From NCBI RefSeq assembly GCF_002294995.1, contig NZ_NSGF01000006.1:228568-292567 (forward strand): a DNA stretch of 64,000 nt, written 5' to 3'. Shown piece after piece: positions 55,984 through 64,000 of this stretch. How positions within the stretch are numbered: the stretch's first letter is position 1; each line of letters begins with the position of its first letter. This stretch comes from Mesorhizobium sp. WSM3860. Its GTDB lineage: Bacteria > Pseudomonadota > Alphaproteobacteria > Rhizobiales > Rhizobiaceae. The position numbers and the translations under genes were made by a program. The notes below the pieces were generated by a model. That model saw only the letters and a program-made list of their open reading frames with translations, did not search any database and was not told the DNA's origin.

Positions 55984-58794
55984 CTACTCTGCGGCGCCGA
56001 GATATTCCGACAGCGGCGGGCAGGAGCAGACCAGGTTGCGGTCGCCGGCGACATTGTCGATGCGCGAAACCGGCGGCCAGTATTTTGCCGCCAGATCGAC
56101 GTCGCCCGCCGGGTAGGCTGCTTCCAACCGCGAGTATGGATGCGCCCACGCGCCTGCCAATGCCTCGGCGGCAGTGTGCGGGGCGTTGACCAGCGGGTTG
56201 TCGTCGAGCGGCCATTCGCCCTTCGCCACCTTTGCCGCCTCGCCGGCGATCGCGATCATCGCCTCGCAGAATCGGTCGAGCTCGCGCTTGGGCTCGGATT
56301 CCGTCGGCTCGACCATTAGTGTGCCGGCAACCGGGAACGACATGGTCGGGGCGTGGAAGCCGTAGTCGATGAGGCGCTTGGCGATGTCGTCGACGCTGAT
56401 GCCGGCGCTCTCCTTGAGCACGCGGGTGTCGAGGATGCACTCATGGGCGATGCGATCGCTCCGGCCCTTATAGAGGAGCGGGAAATGCGGCGCGAGCCGC
56501 GTCGCCACATAGTTGGCGGAAACGATTGCCGTCTCGGTGGCCTGCTTCAGCCCGGAGCCGCCCATCATGCGGATATACATCCAGGTGATCGGCAGGATCG
56601 AGGCGCTGCCGAAGGGCGCGGCGGCCACGGCATGCGCCGAACCTTCCGTGACATGGCCCGGCAGATAGGGTTTCAGATGCGCCCTGACGCCGATCGGGCC
56701 GATGCCCGGGCCGCCGCCGCCATGCGGGATGCAGAAGGTCTTGTGCAGGTTCATGTGGCAGACGTCGGCGCCGATGTCGCCGGGGCAGGCGAGGCCGACC
56801 AGGGCATTGAGGTTGGCGCCGTCGAAATAGACTTGGCCGCCATGCTCGTGGATGAGCGCGCAGAGGTGGCGCGCGCCTTCCTCATAGACGCCATGCGTCG
56901 AGGGATAGGTGAACATCAGCGCCGCGAGGTTCTTGGAATGCTCGTTGGCCTTGGCCCGCATGTCATCCATGTCGATGCTGCCGTCCTCGGCGCAGCGCAC
57001 GACGACGACGCTCATTCCCGCCATTGCCGCGCTCGCCGGATTGGTGCCATGCGCAGAGGACGGGATAAGGCACACGGTGCGGTGGCCTTCGCCGCGCGCG
57101 CGGTGATAGGCGCGGATGGCGAGCAGGCCGGCATATTCGCCCTGGCTGCCGGCATTGGGCTGCAGGCTGACGGCGTCGAAACCGGTGATCTCCGACAGCC
57201 AGGCCTCCAGGTCGTCGACCATGGCGCGGTAGCCGGCCGAATGGCTGGCCGGCGCGAAGGGATGCAGGTTGGCGACGTTCACCCAACTCACCGGCATCAT
57301 CTCGGCGGCGGCGTTGAGCTTCATGGTGCAGGAACCGAGCGGGATCATGGCGCGGTCGAGCGCGAGGTCCTTGTCGGCCAGCCGCCGCAGGAAGCGCATC
57401 ATCTCGGTCTCGGAATGGTTCTCGTGGAAAACCGGCTGGGTGAGGAACTCCTTGCCGCGCGGCCTACCGGGCATCGAGCCGGCTTCCACCGTGCCGGGCT
57501 TGGCGCCGAACAGGGCCGCGATCGCCTCGACGTCGGCTTCGGTCGAGGTCTCGTCGAAGGCGATGCCGACGCGGTCGGCATCGATGACGCGCAGCAGTCG
57601 GCCGGTCTTCTCGGCGGCGGCGGCTATTGCCGCGGCCTTGCCCTTCACTTCCGCCGTCACGGTGTCGAAGCGGTGTGCGCCGAGGACGGCTACGCCCGCC
57701 GTCTTCAGCCCCGCCGCAAGGCGGTCGGCGAGGGTGTGGACGCGCTCGGCGATCGCTTGCAAGCCGGCGGGACCGTGCCAGATCGCATAGGCCGTCGCCA
57801 TGTTGGCGAGCAGCGCCTGCGCGGTGCAGATGTTGGAAGTCGCCTTGTCGCGGCGGATGTGCTGCTCGCGCGTCTGCAGCGCCAGGCGATAGCCCGGGCG
57901 GCCCTTGGTGTCGGTCGACTGGCCGACAAGGCGGCCGGGCATCAGACGGGTGAGCTTGTCGGAGACGGCGCAATAGGCGGCGTGCGGGCCGCCAAAGCCC
58001 ATCGGCACGCCAAAGCGCTGCATCGGACCGACGGCGATGTCGGCGCCGAGCTTTGCCGGCGCGTCCGTCAGCGTCAGCGCGAGCGGGTCGGCGATGAAGA
58101 CGACCAGCGCGCCGGCGGCGCGGGCCTTCTCGATCGCCGCCTTGTGGTCGCCATAGACGCCGAACGTGTCCGGCCAGGAGACGAGCAGGGCGGCGGTGTT
58201 GTCGTCGATGATCTCGCCGTCGACCTCGGTGCCGAGCGGTTCGGCGCGGGTGCGCACGACATCGAGCGTCTGCGGATGCGGCGTGCCGGCGAGCGCCACC
58301 TTGGTGCGCTTGTCGCGGTGATGGCGCAGCGCGATGCCGACCGCTTCGGCAACGGCGGTGGCTTCATCGAGCAGCGAGGCGGAGGCCACCGGCAGGCCGG
58401 TCAGCTCGGCAACCAGGGTCTGGAAATTGAACAGCATTTCCAGCCGGCCCTGGCTGATCTCGGCTTGGTAGGGCGTGTAGGCCGTATACCAGGCCGGATT
58501 CTCGAACATGTTGCGCTGGATGACCGGCGGCACATGGACGCCGTGATAACCGGCGCCAATGAAAGTCTTCAGCACCGTGTTCTTCGCCATCATCGCCGAC
58601 AATTCGGCCAGTGCTTCGGCTTCGCTCGCCGGAGTGGGCAGGTTGAGCGGCAGGTCCAGGCGGATCGATCTCGGCACGGCCTGGCTGATCAGCGTTTCGA
58701 CGGACGGAACGCCGATGGTGGCGAGCATGGCCCTGACATCGTTGACGCTGGGGCCGATGTGACGGGCCGAGAAAGGAATGGGTGCTGCGGTCAT
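55984..58794 (-). CDS. gcvP: Glycine decarboxylase, P protein
   Basis: A 936-residue PLP enzyme of the glycine cleavage system that decarboxylates glycine and passes aminomethyl to GcvH. It is a fused form with two similar halves. PLP binding lies in [18 protein letters not shown]. The N-terminal half contains [14 protein letters not shown] 58794 is chosen with AGGA 9 bases upstream; TTG 58800 is in frame. Third gene of gcvT-gcvH-gcvP. Confidence 0.95.
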   Translation of the reverse strand: MTAAPIPFSARHIGPSVNDVRAMLATIGVPSVETLISQAVPRSIRLDLPLNLPTPASEAEALAELSAMMAKNTVLKTFIGAGYHGVHVPPVIQRNMFENPAWYTAYTPYQAEISQGRLEMLFNFQTLVAELTGLPVASASLLDEATAVAEAVGIALRHHRDKRTKVALAGTPHPQTLDVVRTRAEPLGTEVDGEIIDDNTAALLVSWPDTFGVYGDHKAAIEKARAAGALVVFIADPLALTLTDAPAKLGADIAVGPMQRFGVPMGFGGPHAAYCAVSDKLTRLMPGRLVGQSTDTKGRPGYRLALQTREQHIRRDKATSNICTAQALLANMATAYAIWHGPAGLQAIAERVHTLADRLAAGLKTAGVAVLGAHRFDTVTAEVKGKAAAIAAAAEKTGRLLRVIDADRVGIAFDETSTEADVEAIAALFGAKPGTVEAGSMPGRPRGKEFLTQPVFHENHSETEMMRFLRRLADKDLALDRAMIPLGSCTMKLNAAAEMMPVSWVNVANLHPFAPASHSAGYRAMVDDLEAWLSEITGFDAVSLQPNAGSQGEYAGLLAIRAYHRARGEGHRTVCLIPSSAHGTNPASAAMAGMSVVVVRCAEDGSIDMDDMRAKANEHSKNLAALMFTYPSTHGVYEEGARHLCALIHEHGGQVYFDGANLNALVGLACPGDIGADVCHMNLHKTFCIPHGGGGPGIGPIGVRAHLKPYLPGHVTEGSAHAVAAAPFGSASILPITWMYIRMMGGSGLKQATETAIVSANYVATRLAPHFPLLYKGRSDRIAHECILDTRVLKESAGISVDDIAKRLIDYGFHAPTMSFPVAGTLMVEPTESEPKRELDRFCEAMIAIAGEAAKVAKGEWPLDDNPLVNAPHTAAEALAGAWAHPYSRLEAAYPAGDVDLAAKYWPPVSRIDNVAGDRNLVCSCPPLSEYLGAAE

Positions 58795-58811
58795 TTCCAA
58801 AGATCCTGGTA

Positions 58812-59180
58812 TCAGCCGATGTGGGCTTTGTAGGCGGCCTCATCCATGAGGCTGTCGAGCTGGCTTGCGTTGGAAAGCTTCATCTTCCAGAGCCAGCCGT
58901 CGCCGGTCGCCGCCGAATTGACCAATGAAGGGTCCGACGACAGCGATGTGTTGGCTTCGGTGATCTCGCCGTCGACCGGCGCGTAGACATCAGAGGCTGC
59001 CTTGACGGATTCGACGACTACGGCAGTGTCGCCCTTGGCGAGCTTGCGGCCGATCTCCGGCAGTTCGACGAACACGAGATCGCCGAGCTGCTCCTGCGCA
59101 TAGTCGGTGATGCCGACGGTGGCTACGCCGCCTTCGACGCGCAGCCATTCATGATCTTCAGTGAAATAGGTGTTTGCCAT
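58812..59180 (-). CDS. gcvH: Glycine cleavage system H protein
   Basis: A 122-residue carrier that moves the aminomethyl group between P and T proteins. It has the lipoyl-lysine in [15 protein letters not shown] and the [12 protein letters not shown] beginning. ATG 59180 lies 7 bases after the end of gcvT. Length and motifs fit the family. Confidence 0.97.
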   Translation of the reverse strand: MANTYFTEDHEWLRVEGGVATVGITDYAQEQLGDLVFVELPEIGRKLAKGDTAVVVESVKAASDVYAPVDGEITEANTSLSSDPSLVNSAATGDGWLWKMKLSNASQLDSLMDEAAYKAHIG

Positions 59181-59187
59181 CGGAATA

Positions 59188-60288
59188 TCATCCTTTGCGG
59201 TAGCGATGTGGCGTGAAGGGCAGCGAAGTGACCTCGATCGGGATTCTCGTCCCCCGGACGTCGGCGAATAGTCTGTTGCCGGGCTTGGCCAGCGCATTGT
59301 CGACATAGCCCATGGCGACCGGGTGGCCGGTCGAGGGGCCGAAGCCGCCCGAGGTCACGTGGCCGGCCGCATTGCCGTCGGCATCGACAAGCGCGGCGCC
59401 GGCGCGCACCGGCTGACGACCATCGGGCTTCAGGCCGACGCGCTTCTGCGATGACCCGCGCTCGAGGATCGAGCGCAGCGCATCGGCGCCGATGAAATGA
59501 CCGGAAGCGCGGAGCTCTTTGGGGATCGCCCACATCAAACCGGCGCTCGCCGGATCGATCTCGGCTGTCAGATCCTGGCCATGCAGGCAGAGCCCGGCCT
59601 CGAGCCGCAGGCTGTCGCGGGCGGCAAGACCGATCCATTGCACGCGGTCGTCCTGCAGCAGCCTGCCGACGAGATCGCGGGCATCCGCCTCCGGCAGCCC
59701 GATCTCGAATCCATCCTCGCCGGTGTAGCCGGAGCGGCTCATGAACCAGTGTTGCCGGGGCTCGACACCATGCATGAACAGCAGCGAGCCCGTTTCGATA
59801 CCGGCTCGCGAAAGGGCCGCCCAGGCTTCCGGGCCCTGGATCGCCAGGAAGACGCGGTCGAGCGGCTCGACCTTGGCATCGAAATCCGCAGCCAACGCAC
59901 GCACGTGCTTTTCGTCCTCGGTCGCATTGCCGGCGTTGGCCACCACCATGAATCGGTGATCGCCAAGGCGCGTGACGATCAAGTCGTCGATGATGCCGGC
60001 GGCCTCGTTGAGGAAGAAGGTGTATTTGGATTGGGAAATTTCGAGCGCGCCGGCATCGAGCGGGCAGGCGCGGTTGAGAAGCGCGGCGGCGCTCGGGCCG
60101 CCGACTTCGAACAGCTTCATATGGGAGATGTCGAACAGGCCGGCATGCTCGCGCGTGTGGAGGTGTTCCTTCATCACGCCCGCCGGATAGGTCAGCGGCA
60201 TCGACCAGCCGGCAAAAGCGCCGAAACGCGCGCCCGCCGCGTTATGCAAATCCTCGAGGGATAGATGTTTGGTGTGTTCGCCCGTCAT
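59188..60288 (-). CDS. gcvT: Aminomethyltransferase, T protein
   Basis: A 366-residue enzyme that takes the aminomethyl from GcvH and gives methylene-tetrahydrofolate and ammonia. Landmarks are [10 protein letters not shown], the [12 protein letters not shown] region, [12 protein letters not shown] and [12 protein letters not shown]. It is the first gene after the glycine riboswitch, so its expression should rise with glycine. Confidence 0.95.
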   Translation of the reverse strand: MTGEHTKHLSLEDLHNAAGARFGAFAGWSMPLTYPAGVMKEHLHTREHAGLFDISHMKLFEVGGPSAAALLNRACPLDAGALEISQSKYTFFLNEAAGIIDDLIVTRLGDHRFMVVANAGNATEDEKHVRALAADFDAKVEPLDRVFLAIQGPEAWAALSRAGIETGSLLFMHGVEPRQHWFMSRSGYTGEDGFEIGLPEADARDLVGRLLQDDRVQWIGLAARDSLRLEAGLCLHGQDLTAEIDPASAGLMWAIPKELRASGHFIGADALRSILERGSSQKRVGLKPDGRQPVRAGAALVDADGNAAGHVTSGGFGPSTGHPVAMGYVDNALAKPGNRLFADVRGTRIPIEVTSLPFTPHRYRKG

Positions 60289-60335
60289 GTCTTCTCCAGA
60301 GTCGCACGCAATCGACCGCCATTGGCGGTCCAGTC

Positions 60336-60522
60336 CGTGCCCCTCTGTCTGAAGCCTGAGAGACTCGCGCCCCGTAACTCTGTCGGCAGCGCTTACACCT
60401 TCGGCGCGGGAAGATTCCCGACTTTCCAGAGTTGTCTTTCCCGTCCACGGTTCTTTTGCCTGAGAGATTTCGGGCGATTTCCCCTTCGGCGACAGCTTGC
60501 GCTGTTCTCTCCCGCAAACAGG
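60336..60522 (-). promoter_or_regulatory. Tandem glycine riboswitch upstream of gcvT
   Basis: Read on the minus strand, two aptamers follow each other. The first has GGGAGAGAACAGCGC, GCCGAAGGGG and ATCTCTCAGGCAAAAG. The second has CGCGCCGAAGGTG and GAGTCTCTCAGGCTTC. These are the conserved cores of glycine-binding aptamers, and their tandem order is typical of gcv leaders. The second aptamer ends about 48 bases before ATG 60288. The expression platform cannot be told by eye; in proteobacteria glycine usually turns the operon on. Confidence 0.93.
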
Positions 60523-60639
60523 TAGGACTCAGTCACCTGAGCCCTCGACGCGCCATCCATAGCCCGTCGGCGACACGTTGTCACCTCCCAGCGACATCTC
60601 TCTCGGCATCCGTCGCCGATGACAACACCCGATCTGGTC

Positions 60640-60833
60640 CGAACGGTTGTACGACAAGGTGGCCTAGCCGCCCGAGACCATCGTCTTGCAAAGGATGATG
60701 TTGGAATGGCTTCGAGCCATCCGGAAGGTCGGCCGCCTGTGAGAAGCCGATTGTCGCCATCGAGGCGTTTCTCGATCGCGTTGAGCTCGGCTGGCGGAAG
60801 ATCATGCTCGGCCTGCAGGCGAAAAGGCCCATC
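60640..60833 (-). pseudogene. Possible GNAT acetyltransferase relic
   Basis: Between the riboswitch and the molybdopterin oxidoreductase gene, the minus strand reads FRLQAEHDLPPAELNAIEKR and then LDGDNRLLTG, which looks like the first helix of a GNAT enzyme. One frame on it continues as DLPDGSKPFQ, and further on as NIILCKDDGLGRLGHL in another frame. No single frame holds it. It may be a remnant disrupted by indels, or chance similarity. The rest of the 60523-60831 stretch shows nothing else. Confidence 0.35.
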
Positions 60834-61623
60834 AAATACCGCCGTACCAGTCGTAGCCATTGTCTTCCCAATAGCCGCCGCGGCCGCCGCCGACATTGGC
60901 GAAGCCGTCGACCAGCTCGATCTTGTAGAGATATTTGGGCATCTTGTAGCCGAGCTGGCGCTCGACCCGCACCCGCAGCGGTGCGCCGTTCTCGACCGGC
61001 AGCGGCTTGCCGTTCAAACCGTAGGCCAGGATCGTCTGCGGATGACGGGCATCGATCAGGTCGATGCTGCCGTAATATTTGATGTCGCCGGAAAGGCTTT
61101 GCTCGATCGTGTCGAGGCAATGGAACATGACATAGCGCGCCTGCGGCTTGACGATGGCCTGATCGAGCACCAGCGACAGCGGCGTGCCGGTCCATTTGGC
61201 GATGCAGCTCCAGCCTTCCACGCAGTCGTGGCGGGTGATCTGGGTGCGGCTTGGCATGTTCTGCAACTGCTCGCGGGTGAGCGACAGCGGCTTCTCGACC
61301 AGACCGGTCACCTCCAGGCGCCAGGCGGCGAAATTGTTGGCGAGAAGCCCTTTATAGGTGTCGTCGTCAGGCGCGGTGATGCCGTTCGGCCGCTGCGGCT
61401 GGCGGATGTCGGCCTCGCTGAATTCCGGTGCCAGCGCGTCCCGGCCGGCAAGCAGGCGCTGTGCGCGGTATGTCAGGCCGTTGGCGCTTTCGAGGAAGCT
61501 GCGCAGCCCGCTGCCGACGCCCAGCCCGCTGTCGAAGGCATCGCAGCCGGACAGCGCGAGGCCTGACAGACCGAGGCTGGCGGAGGTCAAGAACTTCCGG
61601 CGGCTAATCTGGAATTTTGCCAT
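60832..61623 (-). CDS. Molybdopterin-dependent sulfite oxidase-family protein (MsrP/YedY-like)
   Basis: A 263-residue periplasmic oxidoreductase with a twin-arginine signal (SRRKFLTSASLGLSGLALSG). The catalytic cysteine is in RHDCVEGWSC, and the conserved HCLDT and YGSIDLID fit the sulfite oxidase fold. MsrP repairs oxidised methionine in periplasmic proteins, but other members of the family have other substrates. It begins 1 base after the stop of a cytochrome b gene, which likely passes electrons to it. Confidence 0.8.
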   Translation of the reverse strand: MAKFQISRRKFLTSASLGLSGLALSGCDAFDSGLGVGSGLRSFLESANGLTYRAQRLLAGRDALAPEFSEADIRQPQRPNGITAPDDDTYKGLLANNFAAWRLEVTGLVEKPLSLTREQLQNMPSRTQITRHDCVEGWSCIAKWTGTPLSLVLDQAIVKPQARYVMFHCLDTIEQSLSGDIKYYGSIDLIDARHPQTILAYGLNGKPLPVENGAPLRVRVERQLGYKMPKYLYKIELVDGFANVGGGRGGYWEDNGYDWYGGI

Positions 61624-61624
61624 G

Positions 61625-62506
61625 TCAGGCGCTCCTCTCGGTTGCCTGGTCGTGCTTTGCGGGCGGGTCGGTGCGGTACCAGCCGGTGATGATCGAGCGC
61701 AGCTCGTTGATCGGGCCGGCAGCCACGATCATCAGCATATGGACGACGAAGAAGAGGACGAGCAGCACCATGACGGTGAAGTGGATGGTGCGCGCCGTCT
61801 GTCGGCCGCCCAGGATTTCATTGAGCCAGGGAAGCACCGAATTCATGCTCGGCGACATCGCAAGCCCGGTGATGATCATCAGCGGCAACAGCACGAAGAG
61901 CACGCCACCATAGGCCATTTTCTGCAGCGTGTTGTATTCGCGCGCGTGGTGGAATTTCAGCTTCGCATGGTCGACGATGTCGCGCGGCAGCTTGCGCAAG
62001 TCATCCAGGCGGGGGGCAAGATCGCGACGGATATGGCCGTTGATCAGGCTCGCGATCAGCCAGATGAGCAGTGTTGCGCTCAGCACCCAGGCGAAGAAGA
62101 AATGCACGACGCGGGCTGTGCCGAGATCGTAGTAGGACGGGATCGTCGCCCATGACGGAAAGGCGCGCGGCGTTTCCTGTCCGGGAGGGCCGGACCAGCC
62201 GAGCACGCCGGTGGTGTCGAAGCGATGCCCGAAGATTTTGGTAAAGCCGCGCGGTCCGCTATCCGTGTTTTCGGCGCCGATCTCGAGGATCGTGTTGTTG
62301 TATTGGAAGCCCGATTCCTTGCCGATGTAGAGCTGTGGGCGTGCGTTGAAGATCTGCAGGCCCGAAAGCAGCATGAAAAACAGCGAGAACGCCCAGAGCC
62401 AATGGGTCAGGCGCGTCGAGCGCGACTGCCGGTAAATCAGGGTCGGGTCCTTCGGCGCGGATGCTTCTACCTCGGCGGAGGGTTCGCTTCTGGCGACGGT
62501 CTCCAT
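61625..62506 (-). CDS. Cytochrome b/b6-type membrane protein
   Basis: A 293-residue integral membrane protein with four main hydrophobic helices and paired histidines (TRLTHWLWAFSLFF, RVVHFFFAWVLSA, FHHAREYNTLQKM, TIHFTVMVLLVLFFVVHML) that could ligate two haems, as in the b561/NarI-like group. It precedes the molybdopterin enzyme in the same unit. It is not MsrQ (YedZ), which has a different sequence, so electron delivery may come by a different route. Confidence 0.8.
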   Translation of the reverse strand: METVARSEPSAEVEASAPKDPTLIYRQSRSTRLTHWLWAFSLFFMLLSGLQIFNARPQLYIGKESGFQYNNTILEIGAENTDSGPRGFTKIFGHRFDTTGVLGWSGPPGQETPRAFPSWATIPSYYDLGTARVVHFFFAWVLSATLLIWLIASLINGHIRRDLAPRLDDLRKLPRDIVDHAKLKFHHAREYNTLQKMAYGGVLFVLLPLMIITGLAMSPSMNSVLPWLNEILGGRQTARTIHFTVMVLLVLFFVVHMLMIVAAGPINELRSIITGWYRTDPPAKHDQATERSA

Positions 62507-62609
62507 ATCTGGGTGTCCTCCCGGCTGCATCGTCTGCGGCCTCTCAGAGCCTCGTTCTCCTCCCAATACGTCTTCGGCCCAAGCGTTGTTTCATCCGATC
62601 ACGGATTTA

Positions 62610-63287
62610 TTATGGGCTGCCCAGGCTGACCGCGAGATTGACCGCGGCGGCGACGATCACGGTGTTGAAGAAAAACGCCAGGATCGAATGGACGAGCACG
62701 ACCTGGCGCATGCGCGAGGTCGTGATGGCGGTGTCGGCGGTTTGCGCAGTCATGCCGATGACGGTCGCGAAATACAGGAAATCCCAGCCTTCCGGCCGTT
62801 TGCCGCCGGGAAAATCGAGGCCGCCGACCGGATTCTTGTTCCTGGTTTTCTCGTCGATCTCGTCGCCGTCCATCCAATAGACATGCGCATAATGCAGCGC
62901 CGCCATGGCATGGATTGTGAACCAGCCTAGCGGGATCGACAGCATCGCGAACAGCACCTCCAGCGGATGCGCGGCAGCCTTTTGGTTGATGAGCTGAAAC
63001 AGCGAGCCGATGGCGAGGCCGACGACCAGGAGCGTGACGGCAAAAATCAGCAGCACCGGCAGGTCCGTGGCACGGGCGTTCTTGCTCAGGTACCGGCCGG
63101 TGAGCCTCGGCATCGCGACGAGCACCAGAACGGTGTAAGTGGCGAAGAAGAGGTTGGCGCCGATTGAGTAGGGCAGCGGCGCCCGCAGCATCAGGGCGAG
63201 AAGCAGCGCGACAATGCCGATGGCCGCGGCGAAAGCGAACTGCACGTGCCGGTGGATCGGCGTGTTGAGGGATATGTCGTCGCCCAT
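62610..63287 (-). CDS. DUF1345 membrane protein
   Basis: A 225-residue membrane protein with five to six helices and the DUF1345 motifs ALHYAHVYW, WDFLYFATVIGMTAQTADT and TTSRMRQVVLVHSILAFFFN. The function is unknown. The start, ATG 63287, follows the reverse complement of GGTTCTCAAGGGG. Similar genes are found across alphaproteobacteria. Confidence 0.85.
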   Translation of the reverse strand: MGDDISLNTPIHRHVQFAFAAAIGIVALLLALMLRAPLPYSIGANLFFATYTVLVLVAMPRLTGRYLSKNARATDLPVLLIFAVTLLVVGLAIGSLFQLINQKAAAHPLEVLFAMLSIPLGWFTIHAMAALHYAHVYWMDGDEIDEKTRNKNPVGGLDFPGGKRPEGWDFLYFATVIGMTAQTADTAITTSRMRQVVLVHSILAFFFNTVIVAAAVNLAVSLGSP

Positions 63288-63311
63288 GGCCGGTTCTCAA
63301 GGGGCTTCGGG

Positions 63312-63779
63312 TCAGCCGGGTGTGGCGGATTTGAGCGCCCGCCGCAAGATGCGGTCGAGCTCGCCGAGAAAGTTCGACCTGTCCTTCGGTGTGAAGCCGG
63401 CGTTGAAGCCGCGGCTTTCGCCGGTCTCGCGCAGATGCTGCTTCAAATCGCGCATCGCCACCGCCATGCCGATGGTCTCGGGCGTGAAGGGACGGCCCGT
63501 CGGTCCCAGCACATGCGCGCCGAGCGCCACCATGCGCGCGGCAAGCGGGATATCGGCCGTCACCACGACGTCGTTGGGTTTGGCGTTCTCGACGATCCAG
63601 TCGTCCGCGGCATCCGCGCCCTTGGATACGACGACGTTGCGGATCATCGGATCGCGCGACGGGCGCAGGCCGCCATTGGAAACATAGGTAACGGCAATGC
63701 CGTGACGTTCCGCGACCTTCTCGACCTCGGCTTTCACCGGGCAGGCGTCGGCATCGACATAGATGATGGGTTCGGGCAT
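63312..63779 (-). CDS. YaiI/YqxD family DUF188 protein
   Basis: A 155-residue protein with the PIN-like fold of the DUF188 family. The markers are YVDADACPVK near the start, VSKGADAADDWIV, VVTADIPLA and LGPTGRPFTPETI. The acidic residues could bind a metal as in PIN nucleases, but no activity has been assigned. ATG 63779 is chosen for the usual start MPEPIIYVDADACP. Confidence 0.9.
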   Translation of the reverse strand: MPEPIIYVDADACPVKAEVEKVAERHGIAVTYVSNGGLRPSRDPMIRNVVVSKGADAADDWIVENAKPNDVVVTADIPLAARMVALGAHVLGPTGRPFTPETIGMAVAMRDLKQHLRETGESRGFNAGFTPKDRSNFLGELDRILRRALKSATPG

Positions 63780-63841
63780 CGTCTCTCCAAATGTGCAAAG
63801 GGCCGGCGCTGGCCGGCCCTTTGCCAGGAATCCCGCCATTG

Positions 63842-64000
63842 TCAGGCCGCCAAGGCTCCCGACTTCTTCGCCGTCCAGGTGGCGATGTAGTCCATCAGGG
63901 CGGGGTTGAGGCAGTCATAGGGCTCGAGCCCGATCGACTTCAGCTGGCCGCGGATGCCGTCCATGCGGCTCGGGTCGACGCCGGCTTCGATGATCGAGGA
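63842..64000 (-). CDS. 3' end of an unrecognised gene (cut by the window edge)
   Basis: The last 52 residues of a protein read [20 protein letters not shown], then [20 protein letters not shown] and [12 protein letters not shown] before a stop at 63842. The stretch is helical and well coded but too short for me to name a family. The stop lies about 60 bases upstream of the DUF188 gene start on the same strand. Confidence 0.55.
   Translation of the reverse strand, partial: SSIIEAGVDPSRMDGIRGQLKSIGLEPYDCLNPALMDYIATWTAKKSGALAA

Noticed and set aside
56353..58833. Very long open frame (826 codons) on the plus strand opposite gcvP
   Set aside because: It is the antisense shadow of gcvP: Arg/Gly/Ala/His-rich without domains, as expected opposite a high-GC gene with strong third-position bias.
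1..64000. CRISPR array, insertion sequence or prophage
   Set aside because: I saw no regularly spaced direct repeats, no transposase-like frames with inverted ends and no phage structural genes.

Overview
The window looks like a chromosomal segment of a high-GC alphaproteobacterium of the order Hyphomicrobiales, most likely Mesorhizobium or a close relative. The signs are a class I PHA synthase, DUF982 and DUF2336 proteins, a cpa/tad pilus operon with CpaE, a gcvTHP operon behind a tandem glycine riboswitch, rhizobial-type intergenic palindromes, and dense genes with strong third-position G/C. The species call is inference; no rRNA is present.

Layout. 1-233: decayed 3' end of an ATP-dependent DNA ligase. 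500-7375: a one-strand signalling cluster with a GGDEF/EAL protein, a kinase-fold protein, a STAS-methyltransferase fusion, a membrane Cache-HAMP-PP2C phosphatase, a second kinase-fold protein and a free STAS protein. 7479-8240: radC. 8405-10907: three adjacent broken genes (DMT exporter, NADPH-dependent FMN reductase, LysR regulator). 10961-18530: map followed by small, poorly known genes, a histidine-kinase relic, a composite palindromic repeat and tRNA-Glu. 18981-32368: housekeeping and metabolism (M15/DUF882 lipoprotein, phaC, aminotransferase, hom, glpX, recJ, patatin, hisI, folE, Fe-S scaffold, yidD). 32712-46494: thrS with a clear terminator, an acyltransferase-like gene, a flavin/nitroreductase set, a MaoC/CitE-like pair, DUF2336, an MNT/HEPN pair, FUSC and parE. 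46674-54622: Flp/Tad pilus operon cpaB-cpaC-lipoprotein-cpaE-cpaF-tadB-tadC-tadD. 54797-55969: a membrane diguanylate cyclase. 55984-60522: gcvT-gcvH-gcvP (minus strand) with the riboswitch. 60640-64000: a probable GNAT relic, a molybdopterin oxidoreductase with a cytochrome b partner, DUF1345, DUF188 and a truncated unknown gene.

The most unusual part is 2398-7375. It holds two kinase-fold/STAS pairs and one phosphatase. One pair (6459-7019 and 7037-7375) keeps the residues needed for partner switching: an N-box asparagine, a glycine-rich box and an NSSG serine motif. The other pair (2398-2919 and 2916-4094) has lost the equivalent residues in both partners (N-box Asn to Val, no glycine box, NSSG to NNAA), and its STAS domain is fused to a SAM-dependent methyltransferase. 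This looks like a partner switch with a built-in non-phosphorylatable branch that may act on a methyltransferase, next to a c-di-GMP enzyme. The layout recalls SiaABCD of Pseudomonas, but no described system with this composition is known to me.

The second theme is gene decay. The ligase relic, the three-gene decayed block, the kinase relic, the HEPN frameshift and the GNAT relic are all degraded accessory genes between intact core genes.
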